Part shown: one piece after another, positions 53,248 to 61,613 of the stretch
Layout of the letters: every line of letters begins with the position of its first letter
Position numbering within the stretch: position 1 is the stretch's first letter
From: Azoarcus sp. L1K30
GTDB lineage: Bacteria; Pseudomonadota; Gammaproteobacteria; Burkholderiales; Rhodocyclaceae
Assembly: GCF_018122735.1 (NCBI RefSeq)
Contig: NZ_JAGRRD010000001.1
Coordinates: 2,743,099 to 2,807,098 of the forward strand
Length of the DNA stretch: 64,000 nt
Direction of reading: 5' to 3'
Translations under genes and position numbers: made by a program
The notes under the pieces: model-generated
What the model was told of the DNA's origin: nothing
The model's input: the letters and a program-made list of their open reading frames with translations, nothing else
Databases searched by the model: none

Positions 53248-55074
53248 ATGACGCTTTACCTGATCGCCACCCTCCTTGCCTGCTCGACGGCCTTGCTCGT
53301 GCTCGGCGATGGCAGCAACACCTCTCCGCTGCTGTGGATGCTGACCATGATTCCACTGCTGACCTGGATCGTGCTGCGCCAAGGCGGCCGCCACCGTGGC
53401 AGTAGCCCGACAACAGACGCGCTCTCCGCGCTGCAGTCGCTGAGCCGCTTTGCCGAGCACAGCAGCCAGCCCGCGCTGCTGCTCGACGGCGAGAACATCG
53501 CCAACGCCAACCGCGCACTGCTCAGGCTGATCGGACTGGAGGATCGCGGCGATGAACTGATCGGAATGCCGATCGACAACATCGTGCATCCAAAACATCA
53601 CCGCCGGCTTGCCGCCCTCTTTTCACCCGGGGCGGACAACAGCGACGCCGGCACCCTGTCGCTGATGCGTGCCGACGGCACCCCGTGGCCTGCCCGCGTC
53701 AGTGTGTTCCAGGGGCACCGCTCACAGCTCACCCTGCTGCAGTTCTCCGCGCCCCAGAATGGTCCGGACAACAACGGACACGAGCACCTGCAGGCGACCC
53801 GGCTGACCCATTTCTCGCGCGAAATCCTGTTCTCCCTTGATGCCCAGCTGCAGCTCAGCTACGCCAATGCGCAGTGGCAACGCAGCACCGGACGCAGCGT
53901 TGCCGAAAGTGCGCAACAGCCCTTTCTCTCGACCTTCCACAGCGAAGACCGCGCAGCCCTCGGCACCGGGCTGCGGCAGCTGCAGGCCGGCAAGCGCGAC
54001 GGCCTGACGCTCGAGGTGCGCATTCGCGCCACCCGCGCCCACGCCGCACGCTGGGTCGAACTGCGCGCCTGTCCAATGCCGCTGCCGGCGCTCGGCGAAA
54101 CCGGGGTGAGCGGCATCCTGCTCGATATCGACCAGCGCCGCCGCAGCGAAGAGGCCTTGCGCGCACAACGCCGCGGCCTGCACACCATGCTGGACAACCT
54201 GCCGGGGATGATTTACCGCGGCCAGAACGATCGCAACTGGACGATGGAGTTCGTCAGCGAGGGCTGCTTCGAACTCACCGGCTACACCCCGCTGGAACTG
54301 GTGGATAACCACTCGGCCTGCTTTGCCGAAATGATCCACGAGGAGGACCGCGACTTCGTGTGGAACTTTGTGCAGATGCGGCTCGACCGCCGTGAACGCT
54401 ACGAGCTGAGCTACCGCATCGTGGACCGCGACGGCCAGACGCGCTGGGTCTGGGAGCAGGGGCGCGGCATCTATTCCAGCCGGGGTGAGTTCCTTGGCCT
54501 GGAGGGCTTCATCACCGACGTCAGCGCCAGCCGCGGCGCTCAGGAGGAAGCGCGCAGGCGCCTGTTTTTCGACAACGCCACCGGCCTGCTGAGTCTGAGC
54601 CTGTTCCTTGATCGTCTGCAGCATCTGCACCGCCACGCAGCGATTGCCGATTATCCGTTTGCACTGATTCACATCGAAATCGCGACGATTGCAGAGATTG
54701 CGGAACGCTACGGGCCAGCGATGAGCGAACGCGTCAGCGTCGAGATCGGCAAACGCCTCCAGATCGCGCAGAACGACTGCAACGGCGTCGCCCGGCACGC
54801 CGGCGGCTTCGCCGTGCTGATCTCCGACTTTAGACCGCAAACGCTGGGCTGGGCCGGGCCGCCAAGTGCCGAGCCTGCTTCGGAAGCCGGCCTGCTGCAT
54901 CTCGCCCATGCGCTCTCGGCAGTCATCAGCCGACCGCTACGCATCGACGGCCATAATCTCAGCCTGAGCGCACGCTTCGGCATCGCCAGCGATCGCGAAG
55001 CTTATGCCGATGCGCATGCCATGCTCGAACAGGCAGCGCGCCATGATCATCCCGGCGCACTGACGCCGGCCTAG
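53248..55074 (+). CDS. Membrane PAS protein with degenerate GGDEF domain
   Basis: A 608-residue protein. Two short membrane helices (about 2-19 and 28-42) come first, then three PAS domains (about 70-170, 185-300 and 310-430, the last a PAS_3 type with YELSYRIVDRDGQTRWVW). A GGDEF-like domain ends it (about 440-600), but the active-site loop reads RHAGGFAVLI, lacking the DEF/EEF acidic residues; cyclase activity is not expected. It could bind c-di-GMP or GTP, or act as a PAS sensor. It is divergent from the kinase gene and overlaps the stop of the DUF1989-GcvT gene by four bases. Confidence 0.82.
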   Translation: MTLYLIATLLACSTALLVLGDGSNTSPLLWMLTMIPLLTWIVLRQGGRHRGSSPTTDALSALQSLSRFAEHSSQPALLLDGENIANANRALLRLIGLEDRGDELIGMPIDNIVHPKHHRRLAALFSPGADNSDAGTLSLMRADGTPWPARVSVFQGHRSQLTLLQFSAPQNGPDNNGHEHLQATRLTHFSREILFSLDAQLQLSYANAQWQRSTGRSVAESAQQPFLSTFHSEDRAALGTGLRQLQAGKRDGLTLEVRIRATRAHAARWVELRACPMPLPALGETGVSGILLDIDQRRRSEEALRAQRRGLHTMLDNLPGMIYRGQNDRNWTMEFVSEGCFELTGYTPLELVDNHSACFAEMIHEEDRDFVWNFVQMRLDRRERYELSYRIVDRDGQTRWVWEQGRGIYSSRGEFLGLEGFITDVSASRGAQEEARRRLFFDNATGLLSLSLFLDRLQHLHRHAAIADYPFALIHIEIATIAEIAERYGPAMSERVSVEIGKRLQIAQNDCNGVARHAGGFAVLISDFRPQTLGWAGPPSAEPASEAGLLHLAHALSAVISRPLRIDGHNLSLSARFGIASDREAYADAHAMLEQAARHDHPGALTPA

Positions 55075-56966
55075 CTGCGCACCCTGGACTTGGTCGGATC
55101 GTAGTGCGGAAAGGCGACGACGCGCGCGTCGAGACGCTTGCGGTGGCCGTCGAGCTGGCCTATCTGCAGTGCGGTATCCAGCGCGGAACAGGCGACATCC
55201 ACCCGCGCCAGTGCGATTTGCGCATCGAGCACCGGAGAACGCACCGCACTGGTGATCTCGCCCACCCTGGCGCGACCGATATAGACGCCGTCGCCGTGAT
55301 GCACCGCTTCGTTGCTGTCGATCGCAAGCCCGACCAGCTTGCGCCGCGGGTGAGCCTTGCGCTCCTCGAGCGCCGCGCGGCCGATGAAATCGTCCGGTTT
55401 GGACAAGGCCACGGTGAAGCCGATGCCGGCCTCGAAGGGATCGGTCTGGTCGCAGAACTCCTGACCGGCAAAGGCCAGCCCGGCCTCGATGCGCAGCATG
55501 TCGAGCGCGTCGAAACCGAGCGGCACCAGACCGAGCGGCGCGCCAGCCTCGGCCACGGTCTCCCACAGTTCGACACCGTCGTCGGGATGGCACCACAGTT
55601 CGAAGCCGAGTTCGCCGGTATAGCCGGTGCGGGACACCACCAGCGGACGGCCGGTGGGTCCGCCCAGACGCGCCGCCATGAAGCGGAACCAGCCCAGTTC
55701 GGCGATACCCGGCTGTGCAGGGGCCGTCCACAGGATCCTGGCCAGCAGGTCGCGGCTGCGCGGTCCCTGCACGGCAATGTTGTGCAGGCTGTCGGTGGCG
55801 TCGCGCACATGCACGTTGAAGCTCCCCGCGGCGGCCTGCTCCTTCAGCCACAGGCCGGTCGTGTCCTCACCGCACACGAAGCGGAATACATCGCGCCCGA
55901 GGCGGAAGACGGTACCGTCGTCCATCATGCCGCCGTGGGCATGGCACACCGCGGTATACACCACCTGTCCCACTGCCAGCTTGCGCATGTCGCGGGTCAC
56001 CACCTTCTGCAGCAGGGCCTCCGCATCGGGCCCGGTGATGTCGAACTTGCGCAGCGCGGTCAGATCCATCACCGCGACCTTCTCGCGGCACGCCCAGTAT
56101 TCGGCAATCGTGCCATGGCCGACGAAGCTGCGCGGCAGCCAAAAGCCGTGATAGTCGATGAAGTCCCGCGTCAGCGTTTCGGTCACGCCGGCAAAGGCCG
56201 TGGGACGGGTCAGGCGTACAGGGGCGTCGGGAGTCATTCGGTGGGCCATCGCGCGAGGGAATGAATGGGCCGCGTCATAGACACGGACCTCGATGTCGGT
56301 CGGCTGCCAGGCATTGGCAGGGTCGATGTCGTCGGCGCAGGACGACACTGCCACCACGAGGTCCTTGAGCGCCCTGAGCAGCACGTAGTCACCTGCTTTC
56401 GACCACGGCTCGGCAAAGCCGAGGCTGCCGCAGGGCAGGATGAAGGTATTGTAGAAAAAGTTGATCGCCGGCCAGCCTGCACGGGGACGAACGCCCATCG
56501 GTTCGAGCACCGCATTGAAGTTGTCGCTGCAGTTGGCATGACCGGGAAAGCCCTGATCCTCGTAGTACTTCGCGGTGCAGGCAAGGGCAAAGGCATCGTG
56601 CCGACCCACGGTGTCCTGCACGGTTTCGAGCAGGGGCTGCATGCGCGCGTCGAAATACTTCGCATGCAGACCGGGCATGGGATAGGACGCGCCCGCGAGG
56701 GTGCGGGTCACGGTCGGATCCAGCCCCCATTCTTCGCCGGCTGCAAGCGCTGCGGCATCGAAGGCGAGGAGATCCGAGCACTGGCGCCCCTCGACGTCGA
56801 TGACCTGAATGAACTGCCCGGCCTTGAGTTCGAAGGCCCGGGCGCTCGCCGCCCCGACCCGGACCACCGTCAGCGGCGCGGGAAAGACCTGCTGCAGATC
56901 GGGCCGTACGTCCGCCTGCAGCAGGAAGGGGTCCTCTTCGATGAACGGCGGTGCCTTGTCGTTCAT
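55071..56966 (-). CDS. DUF1989-GcvT fusion protein
   Basis: A 631-residue two-domain protein. Residues about 25-215 form a DUF1989 (urea-carboxylase-associated) domain: GQFIQVIDVEGRQCSDLLAF, HANCSDNFNAVLEPMG, INFFYNTFILPCGSLGF and SKAGDYVLLRALKDLVVAVS, with conserved Cys/Asp positions. Residues about 265-631 are a GcvT-type domain: [37 protein letters not shown] and a C-terminal barrel. Its start overlaps the flavin-reductase gene (ATGA). As the last gene of the HODM operon it should capture the one-carbon unit on THF, perhaps after the DUF1989 domain processes an amine or guanidine-like group. That division of work is inference. Confidence 0.88.
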   Translation of the reverse strand: MNDKAPPFIEEDPFLLQADVRPDLQQVFPAPLTVVRVGAASARAFELKAGQFIQVIDVEGRQCSDLLAFDAAALAAGEEWGLDPTVTRTLAGASYPMPGLHAKYFDARMQPLLETVQDTVGRHDAFALACTAKYYEDQGFPGHANCSDNFNAVLEPMGVRPRAGWPAINFFYNTFILPCGSLGFAEPWSKAGDYVLLRALKDLVVAVSSCADDIDPANAWQPTDIEVRVYDAAHSFPRAMAHRMTPDAPVRLTRPTAFAGVTETLTRDFIDYHGFWLPRSFVGHGTIAEYWACREKVAVMDLTALRKFDITGPDAEALLQKVVTRDMRKLAVGQVVYTAVCHAHGGMMDDGTVFRLGRDVFRFVCGEDTTGLWLKEQAAAGSFNVHVRDATDSLHNIAVQGPRSRDLLARILWTAPAQPGIAELGWFRFMAARLGGPTGRPLVVSRTGYTGELGFELWCHPDDGVELWETVAEAGAPLGLVPLGFDALDMLRIEAGLAFAGQEFCDQTDPFEAGIGFTVALSKPDDFIGRAALEERKAHPRRKLVGLAIDSNEAVHHGDGVYIGRARVGEITSAVRSPVLDAQIALARVDVACSALDTALQIGQLDGHRKRLDARVVAFPHYDPTKSRVRS

Positions 56967-57517
56967 GCGCAGGCGTCCTTCGCAGCCAGCTTGCGATAGC
57001 CGCCCGCACAGAACACCAGCGGCTCACCGTCACGAAAGCGCAGGTTGTCGACTTCGGCGACGAAGATGACGTGGTCCCCGCCCGGGTACTGTGCAAACAG
57101 GCTGCACTCGAAACAGGCCAGGGAGTCGTCGAGCAAGGGCGCGCCAAGTTCGCCCGGCGCATAGTTCAGATCGACCCATTTGTCCCCGCCGCCACGGGCA
57201 AAGCGCGATGACAGCTCGCTCTGCTCGTGGCCGAGCACATGGATCGCCAGCGCCCCACCCGCGGCGAAGGCCTCACAGCAGGCGCTGTTCCGCGCCAGGC
57301 TGAAGAGCACCAATGGTGGGTCGAGCGATACGGTATTGAAGGAGCTCACGGTCGCCCCCACCGGCCGTCCCTGATCGTCCCACGTGGTAACGATGGTGAC
57401 GCCGGTGGGAAACAGCCCGAGGACCTGACGGAACATCCGGCCGTCGAAGGGGGCGTGATGGGCGGCAAGCGGTTCCGGCACGGCGGCCGGAACCTGCTTG
57501 AGTGCAACAGCGTGCAT
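56963..57517 (-). CDS. Flavin reductase (DIM6/NTAB family)
   Basis: A 184-residue flavin reductase-like protein: LGLFPTGVTIVTTWDDQGRPVGATVSSFNTVSLDPPLVLF is the flavin-binding core, with HVIFVAEVDNLRFRDGEPL at the end. It reduces FMN or FAD with NAD(P)H for a partner oxygenase, here almost certainly the acyl-CoA-dehydrogenase-fold protein encoded 20 bases upstream. GGAG lies before the ATG at 57517. Confidence 0.9.
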   Translation of the reverse strand: MHAVALKQVPAAVPEPLAAHHAPFDGRMFRQVLGLFPTGVTIVTTWDDQGRPVGATVSSFNTVSLDPPLVLFSLARNSACCEAFAAGGALAIHVLGHEQSELSSRFARGGGDKWVDLNYAPGELGAPLLDDSLACFECSLFAQYPGGDHVIFVAEVDNLRFRDGEPLVFCAGGYRKLAAKDACA

Positions 57518-57537
57518 GGCAGGCTCCGTGGATTGGC

Positions 57538-58920
57538 TCAGGCCTGAGCGTCTTCAAGCAGTTTGGCGGCGAACGCAGCCTTTTCCGGTTTGCTCATCTT
57601 CTTCAACTCGTTGTTCAGCACGCGCTGATTCACCGACTGGTTCCAGTAGTCGAGCACCTCGAAACCGAGCAGCGCCGACTTGCCGACGAACTGGCGCAGC
57701 ACCTCGTTGGTGGGACCCATCACCCAGCCCGCCTTGCCGTCACGCAGCAGTCGCTCGATGCCCAGTGCGGGCTTGTAACCGGTGCCGCCGCAGGCGTGAA
57801 GCATCTTGTCGACCACGTGGGAGACATTCTTGGAGGAGAAGAACTTGACCTGCCACAGCCAGTTCAGCAGGCCGGTGCGCGGAAGATGGGCAAGATCGGC
57901 ATGACCGGACCAGTCGCAACCGTTGGTCTGGTCATCCAGCGCTCTTGCTGCCAGATAGACATAGCTGCGGCTGGCGTTGGTATCGATCAGGCATTCGCCC
58001 ACGTAGTCCTGGATGGTCGGGTAGTCCGCAACACGCATGCCGACGTCGTTATGCACCTTGCGCGTGGTGTGGTTCTTGGTGATGTCCATGGCGGCCAGGC
58101 TGATGCCGTTCCAGCACGCGGACGAGCACAACAGGAAGAAGGGATCGACCACTTCGTCATTGGACTTGGCACCGTCGCCAACCGGGCCGACCAGCGCATC
58201 AGGCGCGATATCCACACCATCGACCGAGATCGGGCCGGACTGGTTGCCGCGCATGCCCAGGCCATCCCAGTTGGCGGGGTCGGCCTGGATCTGGTCCTTG
58301 GTCACCAGGAAGCAGGACAGGTCGGAGTAGTTGCCGCCGAAATCGGGCGAGGTGGTCTGGATGATGTACCAGTCGGCGAAACCGCCGGAGGTCGTCCAGG
58401 ATGCCTTCTTGAACACCTTCCAGCCATTCTCGGTGCGCTCGGCACGCGAGGACATCGGGTACCAGAAGTGGGAGCCGGTCTCCGGATCGGAAAAGGACAA
58501 AGTGCCGATCAGCACATCCTCGTCGACACGGCTGAGGATCGCCTTCAGGCGCTCGTTGTCGTGGTGACGCAGCAGCGCGGCGGCGCATGCACCGAGGTGC
58601 ATGGTGTAGCACATCGCGGTGGAGGGGCAGCCGTAACGGGCGATGGTCTCGACCACCATGGCGGCGCACAGGTGGCTCTCGCCGCGGCCGCCCAGCGCCT
58701 TCGGCACGGTCAGACCCAGCAGCCCCATCGCAGCGAGTGCCTCGAAGTTCTTGCGCGGATAGACGTAGTTCTTGTCGCTGTCGATCGCGTTCGGGCGCAT
58801 CGTGCTCTGGCACACGGCGATCAGTTCGGCCTGCAGGGCCAGCTGTTCGGGGCTAAGCATCCAATGCGGACTCCATTCCGAGCTGATACCGGTGGGGGCG
58901 AGTTCATTGATGGCGTTCAT
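57538..58920 (-). CDS. Acyl-CoA-dehydrogenase-fold flavin monooxygenase
   Basis: A 460-residue protein of acyl-CoA dehydrogenase fold. The usual catalytic-Glu motif (YEGTSE) reads VMGPTNEVLRQF, with Gly at the Glu position, as in two-component monooxygenases of this fold (group D) and not in dehydrogenases. GTLSFSDPETGSHFWYP and KASWTTSGGFADWY mark the flavin region. It is longer than typical dehydrogenases (about 380-390). The flavin reductase is directly downstream. An AAGGA motif precedes the ATG at 58920. The substrate is unknown; N- or C-oxygenation of an amine or amino acid would fit the operon. Confidence 0.85.
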   Translation of the reverse strand: MNAINELAPTGISSEWSPHWMLSPEQLALQAELIAVCQSTMRPNAIDSDKNYVYPRKNFEALAAMGLLGLTVPKALGGRGESHLCAAMVVETIARYGCPSTAMCYTMHLGACAAALLRHHDNERLKAILSRVDEDVLIGTLSFSDPETGSHFWYPMSSRAERTENGWKVFKKASWTTSGGFADWYIIQTTSPDFGGNYSDLSCFLVTKDQIQADPANWDGLGMRGNQSGPISVDGVDIAPDALVGPVGDGAKSNDEVVDPFFLLCSSACWNGISLAAMDITKNHTTRKVHNDVGMRVADYPTIQDYVGECLIDTNASRSYVYLAARALDDQTNGCDWSGHADLAHLPRTGLLNWLWQVKFFSSKNVSHVVDKMLHACGGTGYKPALGIERLLRDGKAGWVMGPTNEVLRQFVGKSALLGFEVLDYWNQSVNQRVLNNELKKMSKPEKAAFAAKLLEDAQA

Positions 58921-58971
58921 GGCGGTGTCCTTGTATGAAAAGTAATGAATGAGGAATGCGCTGAAGTCGGG

Positions 58972-60048
58972 TCAGACGGGAGCGAGTTCGGTGATGTCCG
59001 GGCCGGTGCCGGTGGCGAGTTCGGCGCCGTCATCGAGCGGTGCAAGCCAGGCCAGCGTGGCCGGCAGGTAACGGGTCAGGCCCTTGTACTCGGCCAGCTC
59101 GGGCGGCAACGAGGACAGCACCCGGTGCAGGCGCTTGCCCCACTTGGGCACGCGCGCCAGCTCTTCGATCGAGATCAGGAAGCAGCGGATCGGAAACAGG
59201 ATCGCGTTGCTGCGCGGCAGGCGCCACAGGGTCTGCAGTTCGACCCGCAGGTGCACCTTGCCGCCAGCGTTTTCAACGGTGACCGAGGCACGGTCCGGTC
59301 CCCACGCCGGATAACTCTCGGGCGAGGTGTCGAGGCGCGGATTGATGCTCATGGTCCAGTTCAGGCGGCGCACCGGCTGGCCCAGGCGCAGCATCAGCAG
59401 ATACTTGAGCGCACGCTCGAACACCCCGGCCTGATGCGCGAGCGGCACCGGTCCGTGCCACTCCATGAAATTCATGCCGACGTTGAATTCCAGCGACCAG
59501 TCGGCCTGCGAGGTGATCATGCCGGCGTCGAGGTAGAGGTTGTCCTCGCGCTGATCGCAGATCGCGAAGTCGCCCTGAGCCTGACGGGTGATGTATTCGA
59601 AGGGCTCGCACGGCAGTGTGTCGGGGTCGCCGAAGATGAACTGCTGCTCGATACCCAGCGGGCGGTTTATCCACGTCCAGCGACTGCCGAACACGTCGCC
59701 TTCCTTGGTCAGCGAGAACTGCTCCGGGTAGTCCGCCGCCATGTTCTCCATCAGCAGCTCGAGCGTGTCCCACTGCGCGGTCATCATGTGCGGCAGCACC
59801 TGGCAGCGGCCGGGGTCCTGCTCCAGCGTCAGCGCACGGTCGCGACACTCGGCAATATAGTGCTCGTCGATGTCGAAGGGGCGGCAAAAGGCATCGGTCG
59901 GGCCGCTGCGGACATGCGGCTCGATGTTGACGCTGTACATGTAGCGATCTTCCGGGAACGGAAACGGGAAGCGCAGGATGGCCGCGTCGCTGTTGCGGTA
60001 GGTGTAGTCGCCGCGGAAGGTTTCTTCGGGCTTGAATACCAGGCTCAT
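58972..60048 (-). CDS. Haem-dependent oxidative N-demethylase (HODM) alpha subunit-like, DUF3445
   Basis: A 358-residue protein of the DUF3445/HODM alpha family, whose characterised member uses haem in a PAS-like fold to demethylate dimethylamine. It carries the family blocks WTWINRPLGIEQQFIFGDPD, CRPFDIDEHY, TMSINPRLDTSPESYPAWG and LRVELQTLWRLPRSNAILFPI; the latter resembles the RxERQTLxRLP region near the haem. GGAGG before the ATG at 60048 fixes the start. The reductase gene follows it upstream in the operon (25 bases) and the DmmA-like gene beyond that, which is the gene set expected for a complete HODM. Substrate might be dimethylamine or another N-methyl compound. Confidence 0.88.
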   Translation of the reverse strand: MSLVFKPEETFRGDYTYRNSDAAILRFPFPFPEDRYMYSVNIEPHVRSGPTDAFCRPFDIDEHYIAECRDRALTLEQDPGRCQVLPHMMTAQWDTLELLMENMAADYPEQFSLTKEGDVFGSRWTWINRPLGIEQQFIFGDPDTLPCEPFEYITRQAQGDFAICDQREDNLYLDAGMITSQADWSLEFNVGMNFMEWHGPVPLAHQAGVFERALKYLLMLRLGQPVRRLNWTMSINPRLDTSPESYPAWGPDRASVTVENAGGKVHLRVELQTLWRLPRSNAILFPIRCFLISIEELARVPKWGKRLHRVLSSLPPELAEYKGLTRYLPATLAWLAPLDDGAELATGTGPDITELAPV

Positions 60049-60073
60049 GATTGCCTCCGGCTGATGTGATAAT

Positions 60074-61024
60074 TCAAAGATCGAGGACGAGACGGGCCGA
60101 GCGTGCCCGCGACACGCAAGGCATGATCAGTTGTCCGCCCTCGCGCTCGGCTGCGCCGAGGTAGTGGTCGCGATGCTCCGGCTCGCCCTCGAGCACGCCG
60201 GTGACGCACACGCCGCAGGCGCCGCCGCGACACAGGCAGGGCGCTGTCGCCCCGATGCGCTCGATGGCTTCGAGCAGGCTCTCGCTTTCGCCCACCTCGA
60301 CCTCGATGCCGGAGCGGCTTAGGAAGGCGGTGAAGGGCGTGCCGCCCGACAGCGCGGCACCGAAGTGCTCGCAATGCACATGGCTTGCAGGCCAGCCGGC
60401 ATCGGCCGCGGCCTGAATGACCTCGTCGTTGAGCGCAGCGGGGCCGCACACATACAGGTGAGTGCCTGCAGGCTGCTGGGCGAGCAGCGCCGGGATGTCC
60501 AGACGATGGCCGTCGGCGTCCCAGTAGTAGTTCAGGTCGCCGCACGCCTGCAGCCAGGGCGCAAAGGTGCCAGTCTCGGATTCGCGGCAGCACACGTGCA
60601 GCGCATGACTCGTGCCGTTGTGGGCAAAGTCCGCGACATACGACAGAAAGGGCGTGATGCCGATGCCGCCGGCAATCATCAGGTGATGACGTGCGGTGCG
60701 CTGCGGCGCGAACAGGTTGCCCGGCCAGCTCGCGACCAGGCGGTCGCCCGGCTTGAGCACTTCATGCACGAAGGCGGAGCCGCCGCGGGATTCAGGCACC
60801 CGGCGTACGATGATTTCGTACTCGTCGCGCCGACCCGGCTGACTGATCAGCGAGTATGCATTGCGCCAGGTGCGCGCCTCACCCTGCAGCCGCAGCTGGA
60901 TGTTGGCCCCGGCCGCAGCCGGCGGCAGCTGCCCGCCGTCAGCCGCCGCCAGGCGGACGTGGCGCAGGCTGGGTGCAATGTCGTCGACGGCGACGACGGT
61001 GAGTTCGAGGGTTTCGCCGATCAT
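60074..61024 (-). CDS. HODM reductase component (FAD/NAD and 2Fe-2S)
   Basis: A 316-residue phthalate-dioxygenase-reductase-like protein. An FAD domain (NAYSLISQPGRRDEYEIIV), an NAD domain (HLMIAGGIGITPFLSY) and a C-terminal plant-type 2Fe-2S ferredoxin domain with Cys in CLCRGGACGVC and a final Cys in MPCVSRA follow in order. It would pass electrons from NAD(P)H to the HODM haem protein. Its start overlaps the stop of the DmmA-like gene (ATGA), so the subunits are made in step. Confidence 0.9.
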   Translation of the reverse strand: MIGETLELTVVAVDDIAPSLRHVRLAAADGGQLPPAAAGANIQLRLQGEARTWRNAYSLISQPGRRDEYEIIVRRVPESRGGSAFVHEVLKPGDRLVASWPGNLFAPQRTARHHLMIAGGIGITPFLSYVADFAHNGTSHALHVCCRESETGTFAPWLQACGDLNYYWDADGHRLDIPALLAQQPAGTHLYVCGPAALNDEVIQAAADAGWPASHVHCEHFGAALSGGTPFTAFLSRSGIEVEVGESESLLEAIERIGATAPCLCRGGACGVCVTGVLEGEPEHRDHYLGAAEREGGQLIMPCVSRARSARLVLDL

Positions 61025-61611
61025 GGAAAGACCTCCTCGCGCTGCGGCACTTCACCGGGCACTTCCGCATCCACCATCACCCCCATGAAAGCCCCGAGCC
61101 GGCGCGAGAAGTGATCGCGAACCAGCAGTTCGCGCCCGCAACCGGCACAGGTCGCGATGTTGGTGGTGACGTTTTCGGTGGTCTGGTGGCAATGGGTGCA
61201 CCACACCCGGCGCTTCAGACTGCCGGCGTGCTGCATCCGGATCTGGCTCGCGCTCAGCCCGGCACGCCCGGCCACCGTCGCCAGCGACCACATGAAGGGC
61301 TCGGTGCCCTGCAGGTAGAGCCGGTCGGCGATGCCGAAGCCTTCCTGCAGGGCGTCGAGCGCCGCGGCAGCTTCGTCGACAGTCTGCAGCTTGCGCACCT
61401 TGCCAAGGGCGAGCGCGGTGGCCGGCGCGCTCACCAGCCAGGTCTGCAGCCGATCCGCAACCGGGGCGAAGGCCGCCGCCAGCGCGGCCATCTGTCCGGG
61501 TGCGAGGGTATCGCCCTCCACGATCAGCAGATGGGCACCCGCGGTGTCTTCAGCAGCCAGCTCGCGATAACGCGGGCGGCTGACGATCTGCGATTGCATC
61601 ATGTCCGCCAC
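61021..61611 (-). CDS. DmmA-like HODM subunit with C-terminal zinc ribbon
   Basis: A 196-residue protein. The N-terminal about 125 residues look like an NAD-binding-type alpha/beta fold without clear motifs. The C-terminal part has CTHC and CAGC pairs (VWCTHCHQTTENVTTN, CAGCGRELLVRDHFSRRLG) and the HFSRRLGAFMGV block that marks dimethylamine monooxygenase DmmA-type proteins. The two CxxC pairs probably bind zinc or iron. It starts two bases after the permease stop and overlaps the reductase gene, consistent with a subunit of the same enzyme. Confidence 0.82.
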   Translation of the reverse strand: MADMMQSQIVSRPRYRELAAEDTAGAHLLIVEGDTLAPGQMAALAAAFAPVADRLQTWLVSAPATALALGKVRKLQTVDEAAAALDALQEGFGIADRLYLQGTEPFMWSLATVAGRAGLSASQIRMQHAGSLKRRVWCTHCHQTTENVTTNIATCAGCGRELLVRDHFSRRLGAFMGVMVDAEVPGEVPQREEVFP

Positions 61612-61613
61612 CC

